The position numbers and the translations under genes were made by a program. This document shows positions 48,386 through 61,500 of a stretch of 64,000 bases of DNA, piece after piece (the first letter of the stretch is position 1; the number at the start of each line of letters is the position of its first letter). This DNA comes from Antedon mediterranea (Eukaryota > Echinodermata > Crinoidea > Comatulida > Antedonidae): assembly GCF_964355755.1 (NCBI RefSeq), contig NC_092673.1, positions 32,621,648-32,685,647 on the forward strand, given 5' to 3'. The notes under the pieces are model-generated. The model worked only from the letters and a program-made list of their open reading frames with translations. It made no database searches and was not told the DNA's origin.

Positions 48386-50020
48386 AGGGGGATTCTGGGT
48401 TTAAAATTGCTTTTAAATATCGTTTATTTATTAAATAAAAAACATTATAACAATATAGACATGTCAGAATGAAGAAGTAATAACGAGAAATTAAAAAAAT
48501 TAAATTTCATATACATTTTAGGGTAAATTCATGGAAAGTCTGTTTTTCAGCAGCTTAGGGAAGCTCATTAATATTCATGAGATATTCACAAAATCACGTC
48601 ATCAGTGGATTCCAAACTCGCGACGTCAAGCTTGTACGTTATGTTCTCTCTCCTCTGTCAAACGATGACCACCCGATCATTGTGAAATACATTTTTTTGT
48701 AGATTTGCTAAGCTAGGCCTAAAGTGTAATAATAACAGTAGTAGCATATATTTATTTGACATTTAATGAAATACAAAATTTAGTACAGATTACGGAGTCA
48801 TAAATTATACTATTTTTATACCTCGAATTAATAGTACAGATCGTATATCGGCTTCACGTACTAGTAGGCTAGGCCTAGCCTAAATCATTTTATTCATGCC
48901 GGGGTGAGAGCCATTTCTGACTAGGGATTCGATGCCACGATGGCTACGTTAAAACATTGCATTGGGGCCATCATTCATGGGCCTAGCTAGCCTATTACTA
49001 AACGATTGGCCCATAAATAACAAAACTCAGTGGATTCCAAACCCATCCTATCAAAACCAAACTCCTAAACAATCTAGGCCTAAACCTAAAACGTTCTACA
49101 AAAATCGGCTGTAAATATTGAGGCAAAACAAGGTCCGATCGCCGTCCGCACGTCTAATAAGTAGGCCTAGTTAGTTTACTCTCCAAAAAAGCGGATACTG
49201 CATCAAGCAAGTAGACCGGTAGTAGGAAGGAGACCTAGCTAGCCTAGCCTAGCCGATCCGGCCCAGTTAAAAATTGAGCTAGCTAGTGTAGTAGACCCTA
49301 TGCGAATTGATACTACCAGGCCTTTTACTATAGGCTACACTTGTTAAAATTAGCAATACTGTACTTATGTTTACAAATATTCCAACTCTCTCATTCGAGC
49401 TATATTATCTATACCATTCCGGTAGGTTGAGTCGACCTTCAATCAAATACTGTACATCGTTGTTCATGTTGTGATATAGACGGGGTATACTCGACCCGAC
49501 CAGTTTGGTATTGTATACTGTATCTGCTTATCACGTGACGATGCCAGGCATGGGCAGAGAGAGCACGTGTATCGTCGTCTCGCTCTCCTCGCTCAGCAGG
49601 TGGTGCAGGATTGTATACGTTACGCTTCATTGATTTTGAAGGCTTTCCCTAAGTCAGTGCGAAAATCGGCAAACGTAAAGTGCAAACTTATCTAATTTTT
49701 CACTGTTTTGATGGATTTTCATAGAAAATTGATTTTATAAATGGGAAGACCGACTAAAATTACATAAGATAAGTATAATTTTACAAAAGTAATTGATATG
49801 GTTAATGATAACGAGTCGTCGGAAGATTGACCATTTCACGAATTTCGTATTCTGTAACCACAGTGTGATTTTGCCGTAGCTGCACTTGTAATCTGGCCTC
49901 ATTTCACAGCCTTCGTAATGCTTCACTGGACGCTTATATAAATTGAAACTTTTACCGTTCAAGAGACAAACAAATATATTTTACATTTTTTACTATTCAT
50001 TTTAAACCCGGAACCCCCCT
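48386..50020 (-). mobile_element. TTAA-flanked DNA transposon, copy B (inverted sister of copy A)
   Basis: Flanked by TTAA at 48382-48385 and 50021-50024, with ends AGGGGGATTCTGGGTTTAAA and the reverse complement of AGGGGGGTTCCGGGTTTAAA. The full length aligns with 11-1623 in reverse orientation; it lacks the palindrome found there at 848-871. No recognisable transposase. It falls inside the duplicated segment that starts near 48160. Confidence 0.85.
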
Positions 50021-52134
50021 TTAAGTGTTTTAACATAATTTATGGTGTTATACTTTCAGTCTAGATACTACCAACATAATCTTCGCACATTTGAAATCGA
50101 TATTCTACCTAACTTATTATAACTGTATGTCTACATTATCAAAATTGCCTACTGCGTTTTAAAAAGTATGTATGCAAACAGAAGTTTAATGAATATACGA
50201 ACCTTTAATTTTTGTCCGAACTTACACAACTACAAAAGTACGTCATGTTGTCTGAGCGAAACGTATCGCAATGTGACGGTTCGTTATTGTTCGTTTAATT
50301 TTGGGAAATTCTAACTTTGCAGCAATTGGTTAATACAACAAAAGGGTATTTTTTAATAATTTGCATAACCATTTATTGTACTGTCCTACGTAACATGCAC
50401 TTTATGTTTCAATGGCAACCAAAAAAAAAATGTTTTCATGACATGAATGTAATCGATAGTATTATTCTACAGTCATTTTCCTGAATTCTTAAATATTGAT
50501 TGTATAACCTATAATTTAGATTATTATACAAAATACTAGTGATTAGTGTTAAACATCTCAAGAAACATACGTTGTTCTTTATAATAATATAAAATATGAT
50601 AATTATAGTGCAAATTAGTGAAAAATAAATAATTTCATTATGATAATTATTATTCCTACTCTTCCGAAAGGTACACGTGTATACTGGACATCCAGTTTTA
50701 ACTTCCTTGTCCGAGAAGACTTTGTAACTAGAACCAATACAATGAGAGCCTTGTGGCTATGGTTTGCGCTGCCCTTGATTTAACTGCTATACTAGTAATT
50801 TAAAGTCTTAATCGCATTCTTTTTATATCTTTCAAACTGGCATTCATTTTTTGTGTACTTTACTGGAAAAGTATAATGTATACAGAAAAGAATTAAACAT
50901 AGGAATGTATGTATTTCTCTGCCTGCGACTGCAATCATAATTATCTAATTATAGGAAAGGCTTTTCAAAACAGCAGTGTTTTCATGTAAGGCCTACGTAT
51001 GTATGTACACACAATACGTGCTCTTATTGGACGTATTTAATATATTAAGCCATGATATTACTTTATATAAAGGAATGCGTAAATGCTATGTTGGAAAACC
51101 ATAATCAACACAAGAGTGTGTAACTATATCGATACACGACCTAAACTAGGTCTTCTTAGTGTTTTTTAGGCTTAGATAACAATTTCTTTAAACTTCCGAG
51201 AATATTTAAGGTTTTTCTGGATTCATTATTCCAGTAACTTCCACAGAAAATATAAAATAAAAATCCCACTAAAAATTTGGATTTGGCGGTTTTTGGTTTC
51301 TATATCAAGCACAATTTGAACTTTAACATTATAGATAAATTTGATATTACTTTTGTTTCACCATCCATTTGGTGAGAAAGTACCATCATGGATTAAAAGT
51401 TCTTTGTAACCTGCAGCAGCATGCATCTGCTACACATCGATTGTAACAAAACTGTGGATGGAGATGCAAAAAAACAAAACAATGCCATTGATCAATACCG
51501 AACTCCAGGTAGAATATAGATCACCTTCCAAATACTGATAACAACAAAGTTATTGATTTTAATGTTCGATTCTTCTCGGAAACATTAACCTAACAAATGT
51601 CGTGAGTTTCAAAACAACATTTTGAACAACAACTTATTATCAATAAATATTGATTTGTCCGCGAAAAAAATTGTTTTACTAAACGATAATAACAAAAGTT
51701 AAACACTTTTTTATCTAGGAGTTTAGTTTTGAAAAAAATGAAGAAATTAAAAGTAATACAGGCTGCTAACTAAAATATTAAACTCGTCAAAATATAGGCT
51801 TACAAAAACGTAGGAAATATACAACATTTTCAAAACAAAACTCTCAAACTTTGGAGTGGTTTTAGGAAAACTACCCCCTGATTATTATTATTACAGGTAT
51901 TATTTAAAGCTAATCTTGAGTTCCGTCGAACTATACATTAACAACGATTTATAGGAAAAGAGGCAAAAGATTTATACTGCGGATAAATTTTGTTGTCGCT
52001 ATAATTTTTCCCTAGTATTCTTTTAACATCATCAGTATTATCGTCTCAGTTTATAATAGTATTCTAAAATGTATGCAATATCATGAATACAAATATAGCT
52101 TACTGTTAAAGAACAAGGCCCTATACATGGCTGC

Positions 52135-52242
52135 AGTCGCGTGCTCAAGTTAGTGTTTACAGACCAACCGACGACCAACCAACCAACCAACCGACCGACC
52201 GACATAGTGAGCTGTAGAGTCGCGTTGCACGCGACTAAAAAT
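52135..52242. repeat. Dispersed GACC-repeat hairpin related to the 9-kb minisatellite
   Basis: GCAGTCGCGTGC is followed by (CCAA/CCGA)n, then CGACCGACATAGTGAGCTGT, AGAGTCGCGT and GCACGCGACT. This is the minisatellite unit of 8995-10372 in opposite orientation as a single copy. A second single copy lies at 55160-55253. Confidence 0.75.
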
Positions 52243-52321
52243 AATAGGTCTCAATGTGAATGTGTGCTGTAGAAAAAGGAATATTTATTTTATGGTTCAC
52301 ATAGCGTAGGCCTCTATTGAA

Positions 52322-52645
52322 TAGAGAAATGTGGCCGAGCGGTTAAGACAGTGGAACCGTAATCACGTAGCCATAACATCGGCAGGGGTTCGAGGCTCAC
52401 TCACTCCATGGTTCTGGTGGTAGAACGAGTCTTCTCGGATAAGGACTATAAACCGTAGGTCCAGTGTACACAACTTGCTCGTGTGCACTTTAAAGAACCT
52501 AGTACATCTTTCGAGACGAGTAGGGGGTTACCCCGGTGTATTAGTACATCACAGCCACTGATCACCAACTGGGCCCTTTGGGAGATCAGTCTTTGACTGA
52601 AGAGGTCACCCAGTATAAAGATAAAACAAACAAACAAACAAAATA
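52322..52645 (+). mobile_element. Full-length tRNA-derived SINE
   Basis: The head has A box TGGCCGAGCGGTTAAGAC and B box GGGGTTCGAGGCTC, then a conserved-looking middle with GTGCACTTTAAAGAACC and GTAGGGGGTTACCCCGGTGT, a 3' part, and an (AAAC)n tail at about 52624-52642. Layout and polymerase III boxes make it a SINE rather than a tRNA gene. It is absent from the duplicate segment near 55300. Confidence 0.8.
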
Positions 52646-53111
52646 GTTTCCTCGACTACAGGTGTGAATCAAGAAGTATTTACATAGAAAGGGCGTTGTT
52701 ATAAAAACCGAAATGATAAAACTTTGATTATAATGATTATACCCTGATATATTAATACAAATTAAAATATTCAAAGTGTGATAAATTGTGTGTAACTTTG
52801 ATTGGAGTACGATTGTATTATGGTGGAATAACCATCTAAATCCACAGTCACGACGGAATTCCATTAGTATAGCTTTGCATGATACGTAAGTAACACATAC
52901 ATTTTTTTAGTAACTGTACATTTTATGTACATACTCATTTACATTTTCAATTATTTTTAGTTTTACTGGAAATTCCAGCTTGACAGCCATTGGTCCAAAT
53001 TATATACCTTTTTATTAGATCTACATGAGAATACGCACGCGCAGTATTGAATACATTTATTTATAAATCCCACCTACGTATCAACAGCCATGCTGATCGG
53101 GTATATTATTA

Positions 53112-53590
53112 TAAAAAGATTTACTTTAAATCGCATTCTTCAAAAATAATAATCAGCGCTATGATTCAAGGTTCTTATGTAAAAGATTGTTAAGATAAAT
53201 AACAATCAAGACCTTAATGAAATCAAGACCTCATCAAAATCGGACGACCATTAGTTAGTATTTGAGAATATTTTTAAAATCTGGAATGTTGATCTTTATA
53301 TTTGAATTTGTATAATTGTTCCGGAAAAGTCCTAAAGCTCTGTCTACACTATCAAACTAGTTTGATTAAAACGTGTGATGTGCCCAAATTATAGTGATAT
53401 GGCCAAATATGGTAGTGATATGACATCATCATGTCCATATATGGGCACATTGCATTTTTTAGATAGTGTAGACAGAGCTTAAAGATAAAAGTTGCATTCT
53501 TTTCAAATTAGACAGGACCCATCGAGGTATTATTAGATTGGTAGTTGTATAGTAAATAGACCATAGACAGCTTAACGGCTCCACTGTTTA
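53112..53590. repeat. Duplicated segment shared with 60060-61115
   Basis: CTTTAAATCGCATTCTTCAA, AATCAGCGCTATGATTCAAG, CTGGAATGTTGATCTTTATA and GACAGGACCCATCGAGGTAT all recur in the same order near 60072, 60105, 60829 and 61041. Both copies carry the same MITE at the same place. Confidence 0.8.
53335..53480. mobile_element. Small MITE with AAGCTCTGTCTACACTATC ends
   Basis: The inverted ends match over about 18 bases: AAGCTCTGTCTACACTAT and its reverse complement ATAGTGTAGACAGAGCTT. The inside has ATGTGCCCAAAT and GTGATATGACATCATCAT. No coding capacity. Confidence 0.85.
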
Positions 53591-53796
53591 GACAAATTGT
53601 GCCTAGACAATCATTGGCTCTATTGTACATGACAACACGCGTTCGCAGTGTAAAATAAATGTATTTATAGGCCTATATTTTAAATAAATGACACACCCAT
53701 GTACATCTAAGAATTGTGATTGGATATGATTGAATAAAATATACTTCTAGTCACATTCACCATCGAGCTGATGTAAGAAATGAATAAAGATGTATC

Positions 53797-53811
53797 CTCC
53801 CCCCCCCCCCC
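53797..53811. repeat. Poly(C) run
   Basis: A run of about 15 C residues. Its exact length may be unreliable in raw sequence. Confidence 0.8.
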
Positions 53812-54029
53812 CACCTCCCAAAAAAACCCATGCAAAATGAAGATTACTAAAATTAGACAATGAATTATGCCATTATGCAGTTTAATAAAGTTATTCACTT
53901 CCATAGAAAAATACGAACAAAAAAATGATTTAGCTTAAAGACGGTTAAATTTAACACAAAAACCCCACTGTCTGACAGACAATTTGAGGATGAGCAAATT
54001 TCTCAAATAGTAGTTTAATAAATGATCCT

Positions 54030-55650
54030 TTAATTTTTGTCAGAAATTACACAACTACGGAAGTCGTAAAAATGCGTCAGTTGTCTGAGCGAAACATAAT
54101 CGCAATATGACGGTTGGTTTGTTCGTTTAATCTCAATGTTGGCAAATTCCACCTTGCAGCAATTGGTTAATACTACAAAGGATATTTTTAATAATTTGCA
54201 TAACCAAAAAGTTCTACTGTCTGAAGTCACATACACTTAAAGGTTTCATCCGTTGCTAAGCAACCTACAAACATGTTTTCGTGGCATTAATGTAATCGAT
54301 AGTATTATTCTACAGTCATTTTCTTAAAAAAACTTCTTTAAATATTGATTTAGATTATTCTACACATACATTTCAATGAGTTACTAAGCAACAACAAAAA
54401 ATTAAAAAAATGTATTGCATAAATATAATCGATAGTCATTGTCCTCAATCCGCCATTAGGTTTCTTACTTTGCAAACATAGGAATATCTGTATTTATCTA
54501 CCTATCGACTGCAAACAAAATTGGTAGAGAAGGAAAGCTTTTCAAAACAGTGTTTTCATGTTAGTTCTGTACACACAATACGTGCCCTTTTAAAATCATA
54601 TTTTAAATGCTCAAGTGCCATATTTAGACAGCATAATCAACACAAGATTCTAAATATTTTCGATTCATTTCAAGTAGGTCTTCTATAAAATAGTGTTCCT
54701 TATTTATTTTTTTTTATTCTACATAGATATGTGTAAACGTCAAAGTAGGCCTATAGGCCAACACAAAGTTAGGATAAATGCAAAATGTGTATAACCAAAA
54801 TTGGACTGTCACACTTTGAAATGGTTTTTGGGCTTCCCATGTATAGCCTACAGTTTTATTTGTATTTTCAGATTCTAAATTTGACTTTATTTTGTCTTTT
54901 AAAAGGAATAACAAATTAGTGAGTGCATTATTATTATTTACAAGTTGTTTTTTTTTCAGTTAACATTGAGTTGCGTTTAGTTATACATTAAGTTAACAAC
55001 AATTTATAGGAAAATAGGTAAAATTATATTTACGGGAACTTTAACTTTAATTTTCTCGTTTTCACACTGATATTTCGTATTAATCAGTTTTACCATCTCA
55101 GTTTTATAATTGTACAAAAATATGTGTTACTGCTAAAAGAACAACACCATATACATGGCTGTAGTCGCGTGCGCAAATTTGAGTTAGTGTTTACCGACCG
55201 ACCAACCGACCGACCGACATAGTGAGCTATAGAGTCGCGCTGAACGCGACTAAAAATGTAGGTAGAAATCTGTATATGTGTTTTTTTTTATAAGGTACAC
55301 CATATGCATTAGCGTAGGCCTACTATTGAATAGGGTATAGTAAGAAAATGCAAGAGATGTTTGCATAGGAAAGACGTAGTTGTAAAACCGAAATAATAAA
55401 CAATAATAATAAGGATTATATCCCTGCTATAACAAAACATTCAAAGTTGGATAAATTATGTGTAATTTGATTGTATTATAATTTTCTATTATTTTTAGTT
55501 TTACTGGAAATTCCAGCTTGACAGCCATTGTTCCAAATTATACCTTTTTAAAGACTTACACATGAGAATACGCACGCGCAGTGTTGAGTAAATGTATTTA
55601 TAAATCCCACCTACGTATCGACAGCCACGCTGATCGGGTATATATCTATA
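54030..55650. repeat. Duplicated non-coding segment, copy 2
   Basis: Counterpart of 50190-53110, without the SINE. Contains the GACC-rich hairpin (55160-55253) and the CACGCGCAGTGTTGA module (55570-55590), which also recurs near 48212, 53037 and 53640. No gene seen. Confidence 0.75.
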
Positions 55651-55659
55651 TATAAATTT

Positions 55660-57800
55660 ACGTAAGGGCAAAATTCGATAAGTCTCGGTTAATTTATAGA
55701 ATTTTTACTCGATGGTATATAAAGTTGGTTCATACTTTTGGTACTGATTTTAACCATCTGACATAACCCTGTTTACTAATTAAATTGAGTTAGGTAATTA
55801 GTTATTGACGATTAAAACGAATTTAGGTTCAACGATTTGCCCCAAATAGGGGTGTTTTCCGATCGTGGTATACACTGTCTAATGGATGTTCATCTTGAAA
55901 AATACCCGCCACAAAAATGCGAGGAGGCTTCGCATTTTCCTATCTCCTCCTACGATAATTGTTTTTAATAGCTGAAAACTGGCTGAACAGCTAGAGTACA
56001 GCATCATAATGTTGAAGACAGGCCGATTTTCTTAAAAAAATACTATTTTGATAGATTTAATATACGATTATACAAATGTATTGATTTGCGATGAATGGAA
56101 CATCCCAGAGTTTGGTTTAACACAAGTAGGTAAATTTATGAGCCCTTGGTTTAACACATACGGTAGGTAAATATATGGGCCCTTTGAGAATAAACTTGCA
56201 ATACTTTGACAATACTGTAAATACCTATTAACTATTTTTGGTCGTCATTTGAATCGAACATTTCTTACTGAGAATGTTCATACTGTTATATGTAATATAA
56301 CAATATATACAAATAAACTTTATTACTGAGATTGTGGTTAGGCTCTACTGATATATAAACACATTATTATATACAAATAAACTTTATACTGAGAGTTCCT
56401 TCTCAACGTTTGTATTAATTAATAATTACCAATAATATAAACGTCGTAGTGGTGTATCGTGACATGTACTTTGATATTTCAATCGATTATGACAGTGACA
56501 GTTTTAACAAAGTATTAAATCGCAAATGTTTTACTTTATTTAGAGGTATATTATTTATAGGCCTATAAAACATGAAAAAAATATTTCGTTACTGAGTGGA
56601 TAAAGAATATATTTAAAAATTATTCCTCTTTGTACCTATCCGCTTTCCCATCCCTCAACCCTAATGTTACATACAAAACACAAATTGGGTTTCTTTAAAT
56701 GAGTCCAACTCAAAAATTTGGACTCATTTTGTGATAAGTTTTTCCTTCGGAAGTAATTCCCAGGGTGCTAATTTTAGTTGACTACATAAATCATCGTGTC
56801 TATTTATTCGTTTCTGTAAACGACAATGTATTATAGTCCTGCGGTACGTACATTTGAAATCGCCAGTTTTGTTACGCTGAAATTACTGTGTATTCGAGAA
56901 CCATCTGTGGGCACGACCTAGATGGTACGCGAGCGAAGCGAGCGTACCATCTAGTCTATATATAAATTATGGTTAATTCTGACATAGGCGAGCACAATGC
57001 AAAAACTTCGGTACAAATCTCCGCCTTGGATACCTACCTTATCTATCCGAGATGTACCGCGAAACGTAGATTTGATAACATTAGCCCGGTCAAAGTAATT
57101 TCCGGGTTTAAGATAAGTTCACCTTGCAACAACCTGGTTTCAAATATTTTCTCTCTTTTATACACAAGGGAGCAGTTAAAATAATAGATTTGACCCTAAA
57201 GGTGACTGGAAACAGGCACTTTCCATCAATCAATACAGTGTCCCTTTGGAAGACGAAAAAAAATCAGATAGTAGGATTGGAGCTTAAGTTGGCCATTAGT
57301 CATAGCCATTTCAGTTTTTTGTTTATTTTAAAACATACCGCGCGTGTGTGAAGGTACAGTAGTTAAATATTAGAAATTATACTGCAAATTAATAAAGATC
57401 AAATTAAATATTAAAAGAATCAGAATATATTGTGGGGAATAGTATTATAAAATTACATAGGGAGATTTGATGATAAGACATTTTTCGAGTGAAATCCCGA
57501 TAGCTGTATATTGAGTAAGCTTGCAGGAATAACTGTAGGCTATCTTCCTGTGTCCCGTTAGGACCGAGATGTCTGCTCATGTTGCAAGCCGTAATGTCTT
57601 CTTTCTTGGGCCCACTCTGTCACGGCAGTTAGTTTCAAAAGATGATTAAATTAAATAATTATTAGGATGGTATTCATTTGAATAAACGCCTATCCAATAA
57701 AACATCACTTTGAATAATAAACCCCCCCTTCCCCCCACCTTCCCCCAACCCAACTATCTAATAAACGTCCATCCACATATTTATAATAACACAATTATAC
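55660..57800. other. Non-coding, no gene seen
   Basis: Short ORFs only (75 codons or less). Holds a 12-bp-stem hairpin AAATGAGTCCAA / TTGGACTCATTT (about 56697-56729), the GAGCGAAGCGAG hairpin at 56918-56954 and C-rich runs near 57720-57760. Confidence 0.45.
56918..56954. repeat. 37-bp hairpin around GAGCGAAGCGAG, copy 1
   Basis: Arms CTAGATGGTACGC and GCGTACCATCTAG pair perfectly around the core. A second hairpin of equal length and identical core but different arms is at 60016-60052, with a similar upstream flank (GAGAACCATC). Confidence 0.8.
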
Positions 57801-57802
57801 AA

Positions 57803-59660
57803 TTTTTTTTTTTTTTTTTTATTTTTTTTAATTTCATCACCACCCTACAGTGACCAAACACCACCATTAACAGGGTTGAAAGTCGTAAAATATAACATAT
57901 TATATACAAGCAAAAATCAACAGATAACAAGACAACATTTAAATATTACTGACATTAGACAAAAACTTGTGACGGAAACAAGCAAGTGAATCAAAAAAAA
58001 TATCAACAGATCCATCAATTTTACATAGTGAGTGGTATAACTTAGGCAAACGATTAACAAAACCATTTTTAGTAATATTTACCCTCCCTCTTGATATAGA
58101 AAATAAAGCAGGATTACGCAATTGATATTGTGGAACAGAAATAGGAAAGTACAGTTCAAAATTACCATGAAAAATTGAGTTCACAGCCTTAAAAAGAAAA
58201 ATTAAATCAAATAACTTACGCCTATCCGCTAAATTAATAAGAACGTCTTTGCTAATAGAACCAAATTTACGCACATAAAATCGACAAAACTTGTTCTGTA
58301 CACTTTGTAATCTAGAAGACTGGGCAATAGAAATAGAGTTAAAAATAACACTGCAGATTCGACCTAACTAAAGATTTGTATAAAATAACTAATGCCTTTT
58401 TATCGTTAATATGTCTGCAATGTCTCCAAAGAAAACCCAAAAGTCTATTGCATTTAGAGACTATAAAATCAATATGTTTACACAAGGTTAATGAACTATC
58501 TAAAACAATACCAAGGTCTTTGTGAACAGAGACTCTTTCAAGTATAATATTCTTAATATAAAAGTCAAAATAGATGGGTAAAAGGCATTGATTTGCATTT
58601 AGAGGCATTGACTGACATATTCCAAGTGTCGCACCAGTGAATGAGTCTGTCAACGTCTTCTTGTAACAACAACAACATATCATTTAAGGTTTGTATAGAC
58701 TTAAATAATTTAATATCGTCAGCAAACATAAGAACATTAGAATGACGAGGAACAAAGGAAAAATCGTTGATAAACATAATGAAAAAAGGAGGCCCCAAAA
58801 TAGACCCCTGAGGCACGCCAGATAAAACTGGAAGCCATTCAGACGTGTTACCATCAAAAGTGACTCTCTGAAACCTGTCCGATAAATAACTTGTAAAAAA
58901 TAAAATTAAATCTTGATTTAAACCAAATTGTTGAAGTTTGAACAAGAGCAACTTATGGGAGACCCTGTCAAAGGCTTTAGCCATGTCTGTATATACAACT
59001 TCGCATTGCCCTTTTGCATTTATTGCTTCATACGCATGTGACAACAGAACAGACAAATTTGTTTCACAAGACCTCCCTGTGTAAAATCCGTGTTGATGGT
59101 CACTAATGACTGGTGATATATGTTTAAAAATTTGGTCGTGAACAATTTTTTCAAATACTTTAGAAATAGTTGGCAACAATGAAACCGGTCTACAATTGCG
59201 TACATCAGATTTAGAACCAGCTTTAAAGATAGGGCACACGTTAGCTTGCTTCTATTTTATCGGAAAACGTTTCTCAGAAATGCATCTTTCAAATAAAATT
59301 TTACAAGGGAAAGAAAGAGGTTTGGCAGCTAAAGACAAAACAATATTACTTAGACCATCATTACCTGAAGCCTTATGAGAATCAATTTCATTAATGTGCT
59401 TTTCTATAACCTCCTGATTAAACTCAAGTTTAGATAAGCAATGAATGGGATATTCAGGAAGATTAGGAATATCCAAATCGTTGTTAACAGGACTAAAAAC
59501 AGAATAAAAAAATTGATTAAGTAAGTTTGCTTTGTCTTTTACAGTGTAAGCTGACTGATTATTAAAATGAAGTTCCGAAGGGATGTTATTATTATTTTTT
59601 CTTGAGGATTTTATCCAAGACCAAAAACGTTTCGGATTACAACTTAAAATACAACATAAT
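57803..59660 (-). pseudogene. 5'-truncated, broken non-LTR retrotransposon (LINE) reverse transcriptase
   Basis: Read on the minus strand from about 59655: NPKRFWSWIKSS, then LLNQFFYSVFSPVNND, HKASGNDGLSN, a stop codon (59252) where FP(K/I)xW is expected, ANVCPIFKAGSKSDVRNCRP, then TDMAKAFDRVSHKLL, GVPQGSILGPPFF, LMFADDIKLF, a frameshift near 58600, and HKDLGIVLDSSLTLCKHI with a C-terminal thumb-like region to 57939. FADD is the RT catalytic box; the order is that of CR1/Jockey-group LINEs. A poly(A) tail (poly-T at 57803-57820 on the plus strand) marks the 3' end. The endonuclease part is missing. Not functional. Confidence 0.88.
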
Positions 59661-60015
59661 GAATGTAGTAGAATTCACCGCACTGTTATCTACAATTTAC
59701 CAAGCATTTGTTATTCTTTTTTACCAGTTTTCATATCTATTAGAGGATTTCATTTGATTTTAAATGTTACCATATTATTAAAACTAAAAAAATTAACATA
59801 TATCCCTCGAATAAGCATCTCCCTCAAATGACCTCCGCCTCCCCAAAGGGCCCTACCAAACAATAAAAACTATACTTTAAAATGTTATTAATCATCTAAA
59901 ACACTGTGAAACAAAGTAGTTTAGTTTTACGAATGTCAAGCATTTTCAATAATGGTAACCGACAGAAAACGTATAAGGAGAACATTATCATTCCGAGAAC
60001 CATCGTCTACACTTC

Positions 60016-60052
60016 CTAGAGGGGGAGCGAGCGAAGCGAGCTCACCCTCTAG
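60016..60052. repeat. 37-bp hairpin around GAGCGAAGCGAG, copy 2
   Basis: Arms CTAGAGGGGGAGC and GCTCACCCTCTAG pair with a single mismatch. Same core and length as the hairpin at 56918, but unrelated inner arm bases. Confidence 0.8.
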
Positions 60053-60059
60053 TTACAAC

Positions 60060-61115
60060 AAAACGATTGACTTTAAATCGCATTCTTCAAAAATAATAAT
60101 CAGCGCTATGATTCAAGGTTCTTATGTGAAAGATTGGTGAGGTAAATAACAATCAAGGCCTTAATGATGTTATGATTTTCGTTTTATTTCAACTATGTAA
60201 ATTGTTCGGTTTTGCTAACACTATCAGTACAATTTTACATATTTTATATTTATTGTTTTACTTTTGTATGTGCGAGGTGTAGCATGGAGAGCCAATTTGA
60301 TAGTGCTTAGCACTTAAGGTAATCCTACAGCTGCTGCACCTTTGCCATTTGTATAATGATGTTGATTGAATACTGTTTCTGAAAATTAAATTAAATAAAA
60401 TATAAACAAAAGAAGAAGATAAATGCCATATAACTAATACCGTGATTCTCCTTAATGATATTTGTAAAAGCAACAATACCCAGTATTGTAGGGTATTTCT
60501 AAATAGCTGTACAATGTCTGTATAGAAATTAACACAAGTTTATAGAATGATTGTTTGTAGCTGTGTATGTATAGCATTGTGTAACTATTTCGCGGCTCTC
60601 TATAAGTAACTAGGAATCAGCTTGTGATATCGTAAAATAACTATTAACAACGAAACGTACCCATGTATAAATTGTATGCTGTCTGATTGATCTGTAGTCG
60701 AAAATTTATAATTGAAGAATAACAAGAAAATGTTGCTGAACAATAGATTTAATTTCATCAAAATCGGACGGAAAGTTAATTTTCTTACGACCATTAGGCC
60801 TACTTAGTATTTGAGAATATTTTTAAAATCTGGAATGTTGATCTTTATATTTGAATTTGTATAATTGTTCCGGAAAAGTCCTAAAGCTCTGTCTACACTA
60901 TCAAACTTAAAAAAACGTATGAAATATGATAGTAATATGCCCAAATATGGTAGTGATATGACATCATCATTTTCTTATAGGGGCACATCAGTGTAGTGTA
61001 GACAGAGCTTAAAGCTAAGAGTTGCATTCTTTTCAAATTTGACAGGACCCATCGAGGTATTATTTTGATTGGTAGTTGTATAGTAAATAGACCATAGACA
61101 GCTTAACGACTTCAG
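60060..61115. repeat. Duplicated segment shared with 53112-53590, with insertion
   Basis: Longer than its partner because about 60170-60750 is extra. That insert contains a stretch ending in AAATTAAATAAAATATAAAC that looks like a retroposon 3' end. The MITE at 60884-61010 matches the one at 53335-53480. Confidence 0.7.
60884..61010. mobile_element. Small MITE, second copy
   Basis: Same inverted ends (AAGCTCTGTCTACACTAT) and inner ATGGTAGTGATATGACATCA as at 53335-53480, with small internal differences. Confidence 0.85.
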
Positions 61116-61299
61116 CACATTATTTTAGTAAGCATGAACATATATTTTAGCATAACGCATTGAATGACAAAATTTGAACGGAAAAAATGATATAGACGAC
61201 ACATTTTAATTTTTAAATTGTGTTTTTCTTCCTTTTCTGTCCTTTTTCTTTTATTTCCCCTTCTAACCTTATAAATTCATTGGTGCTACATATGTGCAG

Positions 61300-61500
61300 T
61301 TGCTTTTTTCGTCGGTGTTTTTTCGTCGATGTTTTTGTCATCGTTTTTGTCGTCGTTGATTTTTCATCGTTGTTATTTTTTCGTCGTTATTTTGGTCGTC
61401 ATTTTTGTCATCGTTGCTTTTGTCATCGTTATTTTTTTCGTCATTGTTTTGTTGTCGTTACTTTTTGCGTCGTTTTTGTAATCGTTTTTGTCATATTTAT
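61300..61500. repeat. Degenerate (TTTTTCGTCGT)n-like array
   Basis: Repeated phrases TTTTTGTCATCG, TTTTTCGTCGTT and TTTTGTCGTCG run for ~200 bases. The ORFs on both strands (61220-61516 and 61373-61591) are low-complexity by-products. Confidence 0.8.

Larger units (their letters stand above)
50190..53110. repeat. Duplicated non-coding segment, copy 1
   Basis: Collinear with 54030-55650: TAATTTTTGTCCGAACTTAC and TGTCTGAGCGAAAC (50209 and 54030), GCAGCAATTGGTTAATAC (50322 and 54156), the GACC-rich hairpin (52140 and 55165) and GGAAATTCCAGCTTGACAGC (52970 and 55505). The preceding 48160-48360 likewise aligns with 53600-53770. Copy 1 is longer because of the transposon at 48386 and the SINE at 52322. 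Confidence 0.75.

Noticed and set aside
52322-52395. Possible tRNA gene (TGGCCGAGCGGTTAAGAC plus B box)
   Set aside because: The acceptor stem does not close, and the sequence continues into a SINE body with an (AAAC)n tail.
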